Part shown: positions 23,201 through 30,233 of the stretch, piece by piece
Position numbering within the stretch: the first letter of the stretch is position 1
How the letters are laid out: each line of letters starts with the position of its first letter
Assembly: GCF_032854445.1 (NCBI RefSeq)
Contig: NC_088306.1
Span: 9,820,193-9,884,192, forward strand
Origin: Liolophura sinensis
Lineage: Eukaryota > Mollusca > Polyplacophora > Chitonida > Chitonidae
DNA length: 64,000 bases
Direction: 5' to 3'
Position numbers and translations under genes: made by a program
Notes under the pieces: generated by a model
Database searches by the model: none
Told to the model about the DNA's origin: nothing
The model's input: only the letters and a program-made list of their open reading frames with translations

Positions 23201-23407
23201 CATTGTGTCTCTGCTTCATTCTAGGTTTGGAACCACAACATCATCAAAGATGAGTACATGGGAAAACATGTGTTGATGGGCTCTGACGAGTGCTCAGCTA
23301 AAATGGTAGAGGTCGACTTGTTTGGGAGGAAAAACGAAAGTAATGTGAAGAAGCCAGGAAAACTCATACTGGAGATAACGAGCTCTCGAAACCTCACTTT
23401 GCTTTAA
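8098..23407 (+). CDS. CAPN5: Calpain-5/TRA-3-like cysteine protease, 12 exons, frame broken in exon 6
   Basis: Calcium-dependent intracellular cysteine protease of the atypical calpain 5/6/TRA-3 group, which ends in a C2 domain instead of EF hands. Exons: 8098-8274, 12466-12597, 12940-13148, 13638-13830, 15073-15269, 15446-15524, 16243-16423, 17436-17549, 21018-21214, 21713-21834, 22435-22574, 23225-23407. All junctions are GT-AG and the phases join. The catalytic triad is intact: Cys85 in GNCWFVAAC, His256 in GHAYGVTD, Asn289 in RLRNPWG. The C2-like domain III spans roughly residues 345-500 and the terminal C2 domain about 515-640. Summed length is 1924 nt; one base fewer gives 640 residues, the usual calpain-5 length. 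The extra base is an A in the A6 run at 15461-15466. Family assignment is very secure. The frameshift may be an assembly error or a real lesion. Confidence 0.95.
8301..8516 (-). mobile_element. SINE-A copy in calpain intron 1
   Basis: Nearly complete in reverse orientation, starting 26 bp after the exon 1 donor. It runs from a (ttta)n tail complement through cgacgatgaccagcattatg to the B-box region (ggacttgaactcacagtgac). The A-box end is missing. Confidence 0.88.
8630..9780. repeat. 30-bp minisatellite in calpain intron 1
   Basis: Nearly forty tandem units with the core gttcatgtgtcattgtgtgt followed by ccgtctgtct; many are exactly 30 bp, with shorter 26-28 bp variants early in the array. 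Units alternate among sub-types (ccgtctgtct, gtgtctgtct, ccgtttct) in a partly periodic order that indicates larger block duplications. Because 30 is divisible by three, several frames stay open for over 400 codons. These give low-complexity peptides and are not genes. Confidence 0.95.
10096..10343 (+). mobile_element. SINE-A copy in calpain intron 1
   Basis: Starts at gggggtctccattggttag. The B-box is altered (gagtttaagccc). The 3' domain gaggacggcgtaaaacacca is well preserved. Confidence 0.88.
11388..11704 (+). mobile_element. SINE-B copy, 5'-truncated
   Basis: Begins within the head near the B-box (gttagatccagggcaatcc) and ends with the 3' domain gttaaaccccaagcactcac. It joins directly to a second partial copy. 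Confidence 0.85.
11705..11965 (+). mobile_element. SINE-B partial copy, tandem with the previous one
   Basis: Begins in the body at tcgcttggcattcagcatga and lacks the tRNA-like head. It ends in the 3' domain followed by a (cact)n tail. The head-less second unit directly after a first unit resembles the pair at 33379-33918. Confidence 0.85.
12157..12310 (+). mobile_element. SINE-A 3' half in calpain intron 1
   Basis: Runs from gggaagatctctcggcaacc to a diverged 3' domain (gagaatgccataaaacgtca) with an (aaat)n tail. It lies 155 bp before the acceptor of exon 2. Confidence 0.75.
12466..12597 (+). CDS. CAPN5: Calpain exon 2, carries the active-site Cys
   Basis: Forty-four codons in phase 0, beginning [12 protein letters not shown] and containing [15 protein letters not shown], the calpain active-site signature with Cys85. 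The acceptor is tgtag|gac and the donor cga|gtgagt. It has no ATG, so a simple ORF search misses it, but it joins exons 1 and 3 without a gap. Confidence 0.93.
12940..13148 (+). CDS. CAPN5: Calpain exon 3
   Basis: Begins [10 protein letters not shown] and covers [20 protein letters not shown] of the protease core through EKAYAK. The donor is at gccaa|gtgggt (phase 2), so the last Lys is completed by exon 4. Confidence 0.95.
13638..13830 (+). CDS. CAPN5: Calpain exon 4
   Basis: Continues the protease core with [20 protein letters not shown] and [10 protein letters not shown], ending MAAAIP in phase 0 at the donor ccca|gtgagt. The 3' end and donor are repeated once in the intron (see the duplication at 13810-14025). 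Confidence 0.95.
13810..14025 (+). repeat. 108-bp tandem duplication across the exon 4 donor
   Basis: The segment starting cttatggctgctgccatccc at 13810 recurs at 13918, so two 108-bp copies lie in tandem. Each contains the last 21 bp of exon 4 plus its 5' splice site. The second copy reads ccca|gtaagt, which is at least as good a donor as the first. Confidence 0.9.
14000..14340 (+). mobile_element. SINE-C, nearly full length
   Basis: Head ggtggccttatggttaaaag resembles a tRNA A-box region and aggatcaaacccgg a B-box. The body contains gtcttcggcatgata. The 3' domain (gcgaaaaattgttaagtacc to taaaactccgagc) is followed by a short (atac)n tail. Confidence 0.7.
14713..14790 (+). mobile_element. 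SINE-A fragment
   Basis: Diverged match to the 3' third: cggtttcctctacccataaa to ctgaaatattcataagatat. Confidence 0.5.
14943..15050. repeat. 22-bp tandem repeat before calpain exon 5
   Basis: About five units of ttggcactttgttctgccag plus ag, ending roughly 20 bp upstream of the exon 5 acceptor. It therefore occupies the branch-point and polypyrimidine zone of the intron. Confidence 0.85.
15073..15269 (+). CDS. CAPN5: Calpain exon 5, carries the active-site His and Asn
   Basis: Begins [10 protein letters not shown] in phase 0 and contains [11 protein letters not shown] (His256) and [13 protein letters not shown] (Asn289). The donor is gacgg|gtgggt in phase 2. Confidence 0.95.
15446..15524 (+). 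CDS. CAPN5: Calpain exon 6, one-base frameshift
   Basis: Acceptor ttcag|gtctcc and donor ttctg|gtacgg. After SPEWTK the six-A run at 15461-15466 shifts the frame and leads to a stop at taaaat. With one A fewer, the reading continues as [19 protein letters not shown] and aligns residue for residue with other calpain-5 proteins and with exon 7. Confidence 0.9.
16085..16212 (+). mobile_element. SINE-D-like copy in calpain intron 6
   Basis: Contains atgtgggaaagttcattagt, ggtcagtggttttccatggg and ccactcacaaaactggctgc, a pattern repeated at 21340, 23030, 57895 and 59990. It ends with a degenerate form of the shared 3' domain. Confidence 0.55.
16243..16423 (+). CDS. CAPN5: Calpain exon 7
   Basis: Completes [12 protein letters not shown] and [15 protein letters not shown], then [16 protein letters not shown], matching the end of the protease core and the start of domain III. 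The donor is cacag|gtaata, leaving in phase 0. Its last 30 bases seed the following minisatellite. Confidence 0.95.
16394..17160 (+). repeat. 37-bp minisatellite built from the exon 7 end and donor
   Basis: About twenty units of aacagggataccttcctcaa plus taatccacaggtaatat. Unit 1 is the last 30 bp of exon 7 plus the first 7 bp of the intron (cacag|gtaatat), and the first 37-bp period is seen from 16394 to 16431. Most later units keep the caggtaa donor-like core. The array decays into AT-rich derivatives near 17160-17390. Confidence 0.95.
17436..17549 (+). CDS. CAPN5: Calpain exon 8
   Basis: Thirty-eight codons in phase 0, [20 protein letters not shown] through [13 protein letters not shown], within the C2-like domain III. 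Donor ctcaag|gtaaac. Its 3' end seeds the next array. Confidence 0.95.
17526..19597 (+). repeat. 44-bp minisatellite built from the exon 8 end and donor
   Basis: Roughly 2 kb of units with the core ggctttattctgctcatggt plus aaacacctcagtgagctctccatc. The starting copy is the exon 8 end (attggctttagtctgctcaag|gtaaacac). Many units keep ctcaag|gtaaac or ctcatg|gtaaac. By length about 46 units are present, some with ttaac or gaaac in place of the donor core. Confidence 0.95.
19611..19748 (+). mobile_element. SINE-B, 5'-truncated insertion at the end of the 44-bp array
   Basis: Starts at cagcactaaataaaagagcg and ends with gttaaa-type sequence and a short actc tail. A 13-bp target-site duplication, ctagtctgcttcc, flanks it at 19598-19610 and 19748-19760. 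That marks a truncated but genuine insertion. Confidence 0.9.
20036..20178 (-). mobile_element. SINE-A fragment (3' half)
   Basis: Reverse orientation, from (tttta)n through gattggtgtgtgacgccgta to catctgcaggttgcc, with a short deletion. Confidence 0.75.
20224..20310 (+). mobile_element. SINE-A fragment (3' end)
   Basis: Begins ctaatgctggccgccatcgt and ends in an aagtgaat-type tail. Confidence 0.65.
20372..20708 (+). mobile_element. SINE-B, nearly full length
   Basis: The head segment gagagcgtccgctttggggc and B-box ggatcaatcc are present. It ends with the 3' domain and (actc)n tail. Confidence 0.85.
20745..20962 (+). mobile_element. SINE-A copy before calpain exon 9
   Basis: Has the B-box gagttcaagtcc and a diverged 3' domain (gagtgcgatgtaaactcttt). 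It lies about 55 bp upstream of the exon 9 acceptor. Confidence 0.8.
21018..21214 (+). CDS. CAPN5: Calpain exon 9
   Basis: Covers the rest of domain [54 protein letters not shown]. The donor tcaa|gtgagt leaves in phase 2. Confidence 0.95.
21340..21500 (+). mobile_element. SINE-D-like fragment in calpain intron 9
   Basis: Carries ttttgccaaaggttgatggt, ggtttccttcactcatgaaa and a degenerate 3' end (cttgagcatggtattaat). It matches the pattern of the copies at 57895 and 59990. Confidence 0.5.
21713..21834 (+). CDS. CAPN5: Calpain exon 10
   Basis: Links domain III to the C2 domain: [14 protein letters not shown], then [20 protein letters not shown]. Acceptor ggtag|aca, donor gggg|gtgagt, leaving in phase 1. 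Confidence 0.93.
22435..22574 (+). CDS. CAPN5: Calpain exon 11
   Basis: C2 domain strands [20 protein letters not shown] and [12 protein letters not shown]. The DPY and NPEWN motifs are typical of C2 calcium/lipid-binding loops. Phase 0 exit at acag|gtcagc. Confidence 0.95.
23030..23162 (+). mobile_element. SINE-D-like copy in calpain intron 11
   Basis: Runs gatgtgggaaagaagtttgt, gaggtcggtggtttattcca, then the shared 3' domain (gaatacttgagtatggtgtt) and an ataaaataaa tail. This is the clearest member of the family in the window. Confidence 0.6.
23225..23407 (+). CDS. CAPN5: Calpain exon 12, C-terminus and stop
   Basis: [20 protein letters not shown] continues the C2 domain. The exon ends [12 protein letters not shown] and a TAA at 23405-23407. 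The frame is open from exon 7 to this stop. Confidence 0.95.
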   Translation, partial: VWNHNIIKDEYMGKHVLMGSDECSAKMVEVDLFGRKNESNVKKPGKLILEITSSRNLTLL

Positions 23408-24084
23408 ATCCACATGCACGGCACATCAGTCTGTTAATTTCAACGAAGTGGAGAGCAAAATGGGAGATCTGTAAGGGGAGATAACCCATAACGGTACAGT
23501 GAATATCATTACCATGGCTACAGATTTAAAAAACAAGTTTCCTATTTTTTGCCTCATATTATTTATCAACTTTAGACAAAATCTACAGCCTTTCAAAGCA
23601 GTAAGACTATCGAATTATTACATGTATTTGAAATAGTTGGTGGAAATAAGTCATTTATGTGTGTACTGTCAAGTAGTAATCTATTTTGGAAAGCTGGAGG
23701 GCTTGGTGCAGAGTTTCCATGGATTTCATCAAACATGTGCAGCTATTATTAGTTACCATTTTATGAAAAACTGATTAGATATTTAGTGCTCCTCCCCCTC
23801 CTCCCCCCCCCCCTTCCCCAAAATAAGTAACAAATGAACTTTACGATTGCAGTTTTTAACGGCATTTGTTACTGTCATGTAATGTTTTTTTAAAAAGTTT
23901 TATCAGTTGGGTCTCTGAAATTTTTAATGTATTTCATATTATGTGGAGGTTTCTATTTTTTAACTTTACATGGTTACTGCTCTTTTGCTATGATATGTTA
24001 AATATGCTGACTAAATATGCTACAGAATGTGCAAATTAATTCAAATTTTCTCTGTGTGGAATTTCACACAGCTGACTTACCTGT

Positions 24085-25215
24085 GAGGACATAGTCTGAG
24101 CATGCCAGAGCAAAGGCATGCGCGGACATAGTCTGAGCATGCCAGAGGAAAGGCATTTGTGGACATAGTCTAAGCATGCCAGAGGAAAGGCATGTGTGGA
24201 CATAGTCTGAGCATGCCAGAGGAAAGGCATGTGCGGAGATAGTCTGAGCATGCCAGAGCAAAGGCATGTGCGGACATAGCCTGAGCATGCCAGAGGAAAG
24301 GCATGTGCGGACATAGCCTGAGCATGCCAGAGGAAAGGCATGTGCGGACATAGTCTGAGCATGCCAGAGCAAAGGCATGTGCGGACATAGCCTGAGCATG
24401 CCAGAGGAAAGGCATGTGCGGACATAGTCTGAGCATGCCAGAGGAAAGGCATGTGCGGACATAGTCTGAGCATGCCAGAGCAAAGGCATGTGCGGAGATA
24501 GTCTGAACATGCCAGAGGAAAGGCATGTGCGGACATAGTCTGAGCATGTCAGAGCAAAGGCATGTGCGGACATAGTCTGAGCATGCCAGAGGAAAGCATG
24601 CGCGGAGATAGTCTGAGCATGCCAGAGCAAAGGCATGTGCGGAGATAGTCTGAACATGCCAGAGCAAAGGCATGTGTGGACATAGTCTGAGCATGCCAGA
24701 GGAAAGGCATGTGTGGACATAGCCTGAGCATGCCAGAGGAAAGGCATGTGCAGACATAGTCTGAGCATGCCAGAGGAAAGGCATGTGCGGACATAGTCTG
24801 AGCATGCCAGAGCAAAGGCATGTGTGGACATAGTCTGAGCATGCCAGAGCAAAGGCATGTGCGGACATAGTCTGAGCATGCCAGAGCAAAGGCATGTGCG
24901 GACATAGTCTGAGCATGCCAGAGGAAAGGCATGTGCGGACATAGTCTGAGCATGCCAGAGGAAAGGCATGTGTGGACATAGTCTGAGCATGCCAGAGGAA
25001 AGGCATGTGCGGACATAGTCTGAGCATACCAGAGGAAAGGCATGTGTGGACATAGTCTGAGCATGCCAGAGGAAAGGCATGTGCAGACATAGTCTTAGCA
25101 TGCCAGAGGAAAGGCATGTGCGGAGATAGTCTGAACATGCCAGAGCAAAGGCATGTGCAGACATAGTCTGAGCATGCCAGAAGAAAGGCATGTGCCAGAG
25201 GAAAGGCATGTGGAT
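24085..25215. repeat. 37-bp minisatellite downstream of calpain, each unit able to form a hairpin
   Basis: About thirty units of catagtctgagcatgccaga plus ggaaaggcatgtgcgga. Each has the inverted pair catgcc / ggcatg around an 8-base loop (agaggaaa or agagcaaa). Sub-types differ at three positions: gacatag or gagatag, tgcgga or tgtgga, loop g or c. The array lies 0.7-1.8 kb after the calpain stop, possibly inside the 3' UTR. Open frames of up to 399 codons on the minus strand are a by-product of the array. Confidence 0.95.
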
Positions 25216-25692
25216 GTACATGTGCATGTTTACACTATGTCCACAGCGGCACACTAAGGGCATCAGAAGTGCACAGCCTACCTGTATTCATGCTCTGCGG
25301 ATGTAACCTAACTCCACAGAGGCACATTTCCATGGTGAAACAAGATACAACATACCCGTATCGCTGACGTGTGAAAATTAGAAGCCCTAGAAAAAATAAG
25401 CAACATGTGGATTTTTGATAAAAGCTGTGTGTGCACAGATGCCCTCTCAAAAATCATCTATCACAAGATTGTTGGAGATGCAGACATATACGAGATACAC
25501 ACCTGTACAACGAAACGTGGAAAATCTTCATTTGCTTAGGAGTGGTAGACCTTATTTCAGCTTTATTTGAAAACATGAAGTTTGAATTTCCTAAAGTGTG
25601 TATTGACAACAGGCTTTTATTTGGTAATAAGCTCTCCATTCACCTTTCTATTAAAGCTACCCTGTGATTGGTCTATTCAGGTAGGCTTGTCG

Positions 25693-25698
25693 AATAAA
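25693..25698 (+). terminator. Candidate polyadenylation signal (AATAAA)
   Basis: First AATAAA that I see after the calpain stop, about 2.3 kb downstream. If used, the 37-bp minisatellite would be transcribed in the 3' UTR. Confidence 0.3.
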
Positions 25699-28193
25699 AC
25701 TGTTGATTAGTTTTGCCAAAATAATTTCTCATCGAGTTGATATCTAGACTCTTCATTGCTTAATTTATATTGAAGATCATTTTATTTTTATGTTGATGAT
25801 ACTCATATCAGCCAGTTAGTAGATTTGATTAGCGGAGGGAGGATTTTCGTGAAATGCAACGATTTGCTTAATTTTTTTTTTCTTTTTAATATTGTTTTAA
25901 GTATACACTGTTAGCATAAACTAGTTCTATTTACATCAAGGTTTTCTCTCTCAAGATTTGATCCACCAGTACTTGTTATCATGTTGAGCTCTGGCTTATG
26001 TTATGTGATGGGAGCATTGAAATAGCATTCGTAACAGGTAAAAATATGAAGAAATGCAAAGTTTGGTAAAGATCAGTCGCCAGGTTTACTACAGTACATA
26101 CATAAACTTCAGAATATACACTGCTGACTAGATGTTGGATTTTCCTTGTGAAGTGTTTAATATGCGTACAAATATTTGTCATTTGAATCTCGTCAAATTT
26201 TACCTTTTTAGATACTGTCTTTTGTTGGGGTTGAAAATGAGACGCATTATATTTGTTATACTTTAAATGTGATTATTATTTTTACACGTTGTAGTGGCTT
26301 CGTCTTGTCAACTGTAATTTGGGTGTCTTTCTGATGCCATTAAGCCAGTTTGTGTCTTAGTGTAATTTTACTGTTTGTGTGTTTGTAATTACATTGAGCT
26401 CAGTCATCCGGGGTCAGGCTGACTCTTGTCACACCTGGTTTCAGGTACACCACCAGTTATTGTCCACAGATCTCCAAATCCTTTCATAAATTTACAAAGC
26501 AAGGTGGTGGTATGAGTTACACAGTTATCTGCCCCTGGCCAAAAAAAAAAAAAAAAAAAAGACTCTGAAATCATCTTTGTTCATGTATGTGTAAGGTACA
26601 TAGCTGCATGCCCCAATTAAACAACCATTTATTTTAGAAAAGTTTTTAGTCACTGTTTAAAAGCGAAAAGTATAACTGATATATTAGTGATTCTTGTACT
26701 ACTTTCTGTTGGATTTCTTTTCTTTCACAGAATTCACATTTTCTTGATGACTTTTGTTGTTGTACACATGCGCAGGCTGCAAATGCGCACTATTAGGCTG
26801 TCTCGCATACACTTGTATACCTAGTCTGTATACCAAAATCATCCTTGGCCGGTAGCACACCATTGACCCTTTCATAGTGGACCCTTGCGCCTTTTTTTAA
26901 TCAATATATATGAATGAATGAATATTTTGCTAAGGAGATCAATTAAACACTGCTGATGTAATGTAGTTTTGGTTTCAGGAGGGTAAACTTGGGTAAACCT
27001 ATGTTTTTTTTATGTCAGCATATTTCATCGATATTATGCATTGCTGCTGGCGAAGTATAATGATTTTATGACAAGATATGTTTGTGAAAGTACCTGCAGT
27101 GTGTTTAAAAAGTTTTCAAGACTTTGAAAGTCTCTGAAAGAAGTTAGGGTCCTTGAAAGTGCCATGGTTTTCTAGTGTTGAGTATCATTTTGCCAGCATT
27201 ATGTTCTAAGTTGACCGATCAATAAGCTGCCCAGGTGTATGTAGCACCCGATAATTTCTCTGTGAAGGTTTGTACTTAAACGAAATAGACCTTGAATGTG
27301 CTGGAAAACATTAGGTTGTTTAAAATCAATTTCTTCCACAGGTGGGAACTCTGATTTTACGAGACATGTTGATGACCCCAACTATTGGCACTTAAGGCAA
27401 TGCCGAACTATTAAAACCATAGCAAATTTGACCAGAAAATGGGCATTTCAATTAGATACTTAAGTGAGCTACATACATGTATATGTGCACACACACAAAA
27501 AAAATAATCAGACTTGTTTTTATCGTGCGCTGTCCTGTGAGCTGAAAATCCTCTTTATAGCTTAGAATTCAGAATTTGTAAATTCTCCCCTGATTTTTCT
27601 CTTAAGGAATTTGTTGATTTGAGGGACTCATTGCATTATGTTTTATTTGAGGGTTTGCTGATAACCAACATTGTGGAGCACACTGGTCTCCTGTATGACG
27701 GTCAAATACTGCTGGTGCAGTGAGAATGTTCTTACCAGCACACCCACTGGTTTCTAGATGCAACAGTGGAGAACCTGACGTAATTCGGACCCAAACTCTT
27801 TATTCTGCTGTTCATTTCTCCCTTCACGATGACGGTTTGTGGGCAAACTAATCCAGCTTGGACCCGAATTCGCTTTCTTGGGGAAAGGCTTAAGGCATTC
27901 TGTAATATACAGACTTTTGAACTGCTGTCTTCATTTACTGTTGTAAACTGTTTTGAGTTTCCTTGATTTCACTTTCTATTCAACAAGCTGCATTCATGAA
28001 TGTACATGTGCGACATATTCAGTCTATGGACAAAATCTGTTATACATTCAACTGTTAAGTTTTCCTCTGGATCGAGAACAAATTACCTATTTGCTCAAAC
28101 TAACCACAACTGGGAATCATCCGCCCGGTTCACACGATTGTGCGAAACCTTGCCTTGTGCCTTGCGCTGATCTATTACAACATGTACTGACCT

Positions 28194-28199
28194 AATAAA
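28194..28199 (+). terminator. Candidate polyadenylation signal (AATAAA), distal
   Basis: AATAAA followed within 30 bases by T/G-rich sequence (atatttgtcttgggctttgc). It is a better context than the site at 25693 but lies 4.8 kb from the stop. Confidence 0.25.
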
Positions 28200-28320
28200 A
28201 ATATTTACTGTTTACGATATTTGTCTTGGGCTTTGCTTACTTTTCCAGTGTAAGCGAATGAAAACCCTGAAGATCAGGTTATTAATATGCTTATTAGATA
28301 ACTCTAACGCCGATTTAAGA

Positions 28321-28581
28321 GGCCGAGGGTTGTAGTGTGCCAGTATGGCGGGATAACGGAGCCTCTCACCAATGCGGTCGTTGTGAATTCGTCATGCTGG
28401 TTTGCGCTCCCGTCGTATACGTGGGAAGGCCTGCGAGCGACCCGCGGATGATTGTAGGTTCCCCCACCCCGCCCCCCGGATATCTGCCCGCTTTCCTCCC
28501 ACCATAATGTTGCCCGCCTTAGTATAAGTGAAATATTCTTGAGTACGGAGTGAAACACCAATCAAATAAATAAATAAATAA
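28321..28581 (+). mobile_element. SINE-A copy
   Basis: Head diverged (ggccgagggttgtagtgtgc), B-box region shortened, 3' domain intact with an (aaat)n tail. Confidence 0.85.
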
Positions 28582-29324
28582 TTCATTGCTCTTCATAGCC
28601 AGGCACAAGAATTATTCACCTATATGACGGCGGTCAGGTTTATATGGGTGAGGGAAGCCGGAATAAACCACCACCGTTCTCAAGCTACATAAGAAACCAC
28701 CTGACCTTACAGCCGCTGTCGAAGCAGAGAGAACTGGATTCGAACGAGAAACGTTATTCCATCGCCAGGGATTGATGTACTAGAGAGGATTTAATTATCT
28801 GGGCTCAGAAGGTGTATTAACAGTTAAGTCCGGTAATAACTTTAGTCCAAACTAAAGTCGCATTTGGTTTTGCAATGAAACGAACCCTCCCACTCTCTCA
28901 GCCTGGTATGTTTATTCCAAACTTTTCAAGTTCACTTGTGTCACTCAGTTCAAAACCAAGCATCAGGTGAAATTGCTTGAGCTGACGATTCAGTTTGGTG
29001 TCAATCGCGTTTTGCATGGCTGGCTCAAAATCTCCCCGGCCTGAAGTAATTAGAGCCTAGTCTAAGTAGTCTATTATCCACTCCTCTCTTTTTTATGATG
29101 TTTTGGGACATACTGGCAAAAGTAGTACTCATTGATTGCACAAGTACAGTGCTCCAGTCATCTTGTACCAGAGACCCGCGGGAAAGGGTAACCCATTCTT
29201 TTCCGGAAAACTTGTGCAGTACCATGTACAGAGATTCTAAATATTTTTAAGGTGATGACCACAAAGTTAGGTTTACTTTTCTTTTTATTTGATATTCATA
29301 TGATAAATGTGTGGTTTACTGATA

Positions 29325-29492
29325 CACTAAAAAAATTAATTTGGTAATTTTAACAGAATGTCTGTTTTCTGAGTGATGCTAGAACGTATTTTGTTTTTAT
29401 AACATAATACTGTGTCATATTTAACATAATGTTCTGTTAACAGAATAATCCGTGACAATAACAATACATTCAAGCATCACTCATCACTAACA
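29325..29492. mobile_element. Inverted-repeat element (MITE-1), truncated
   Basis: Begins after TA with cactaaaaaaattaatttgg and ttttaacagaatgtctg, matching the left end of the complete copy at 52373-52626. The right terminal repeat is reduced to a short catcactcatcacta remnant. Confidence 0.65.
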
Positions 29493-29687
29493 CCTTAGTT
29501 TTTGTGATATACGCACACCATGTTCGTGGAAGGCGTGTCTTCAACGACCTTGAAGTGCGGAAACGGCTATCGTGTCAGCAGCAGCCAATCGCGACATTGC
29601 TTGTTGTTCGCCCCTTCCAAACCTGACGTCACACTAGACACCCCCACACATTACAACCGTCAAAGGAGTTTATGCTTTGCCAGCGTT

Positions 29688-29694
29688 GTTTATT
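29688..29694 (-). terminator. Candidate polyadenylation signal for the oxidoreductase
   Basis: TTTATT on the plus strand reads AATAAA on the minus strand, about 440 bp after the oxidoreductase stop. It is the nearest such motif that I noticed. Confidence 0.3.
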
Positions 29695-30129
29695 TACAAA
29701 AAAAAACACTGCGAGTAAAATGAGGGTGACCAAAGTTAACAAATCAGCTTTCAGCTTAATTCTACCGAAGCATTTCATTTCATTGCGAATGATACCACGC
29801 AGGCTGATATTTGTATAGAGTTGACGTAAACAATTCTTCTAGCATAAAGTAAACTTGCCAGCTATCACTTCCTCAATTGCTTTGTGAAGAAATTTTTTTC
29901 TAAGCCAGTATCTATACTATATCAAAGTAGTGCTTGACATTTTGTTTTCTTTTCGAAAAAACATTCCATGCCGTACTTGACAAAAACTACAGCCGTACGC
30001 AATTTACTGAACTGACCAAAGACGTTCTGTGAAACTGGGGGCTGAACGTACGTAAATTATGATTATAATACGCGTGCCATAAGCTTTGAAATCAAACAAA
30101 TGTACTTGCTTAATCCCTCAAAACTAATA

Positions 30130-30233
30130 TCATACGACCAATGGCTGTCCAGACTGACATGATTGCTTACAAGCCTCAGCCAATCGCATGGCCTGTAACG
30201 TTTCGTCTTTGGTAATCAACGGAGCAGCTTTTC
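30130..30233 (-). CDS. Oxidoreductase exon 8, C-terminus
   Basis: Codes for the end of the protein: KAAPLITKDETLQAMRLAEA, then CKQSCQSGQPLVV and TGA. The acceptor is gttttag|gaaaag, entering in phase 1 so that G302 is made across the junction. It is too short for an ORF scan but matches the conserved family C-terminus. Confidence 0.9.

Larger units (their letters stand above)
25216..28320. other. Intergenic region, no gene seen
   Basis: AT-rich sequence with no credible coding frame and an A20 run near 26541-26560. It contains only candidate polyadenylation signals for the calpain gene. Confidence 0.6.

Noticed and set aside
24085-25215. CRISPR-like array with 37-bp repeats
   Set aside because: The units are contiguous without unique spacers and the genome is animal. 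It is a minisatellite.
24036-25263. Minus-strand frames of up to 399 codons with a 37-residue repeat
   Set aside because: Three minus-strand frames stay open together across the 37-bp array, which is what a stop-free repeat gives. No start context, splice sites or family resemblance were seen.
28890-29035. Minus-strand stretch RGDFEPAMQNAIDTKLNRQL to a stop, considered as the last oxidoreductase exon
   Set aside because: It has an acceptor in the right phase, but the peptide does not resemble the family end. The exon at 30130-30233 fits both phase and the conserved C-terminus.
29540-29625. Minus-strand stretch ending SRLAAADTIAVSALQGR, also considered as the last oxidoreductase exon
   Set aside because: Its phase does not match the exon 7 donor, and the alignment is weaker than that of 30130-30233.
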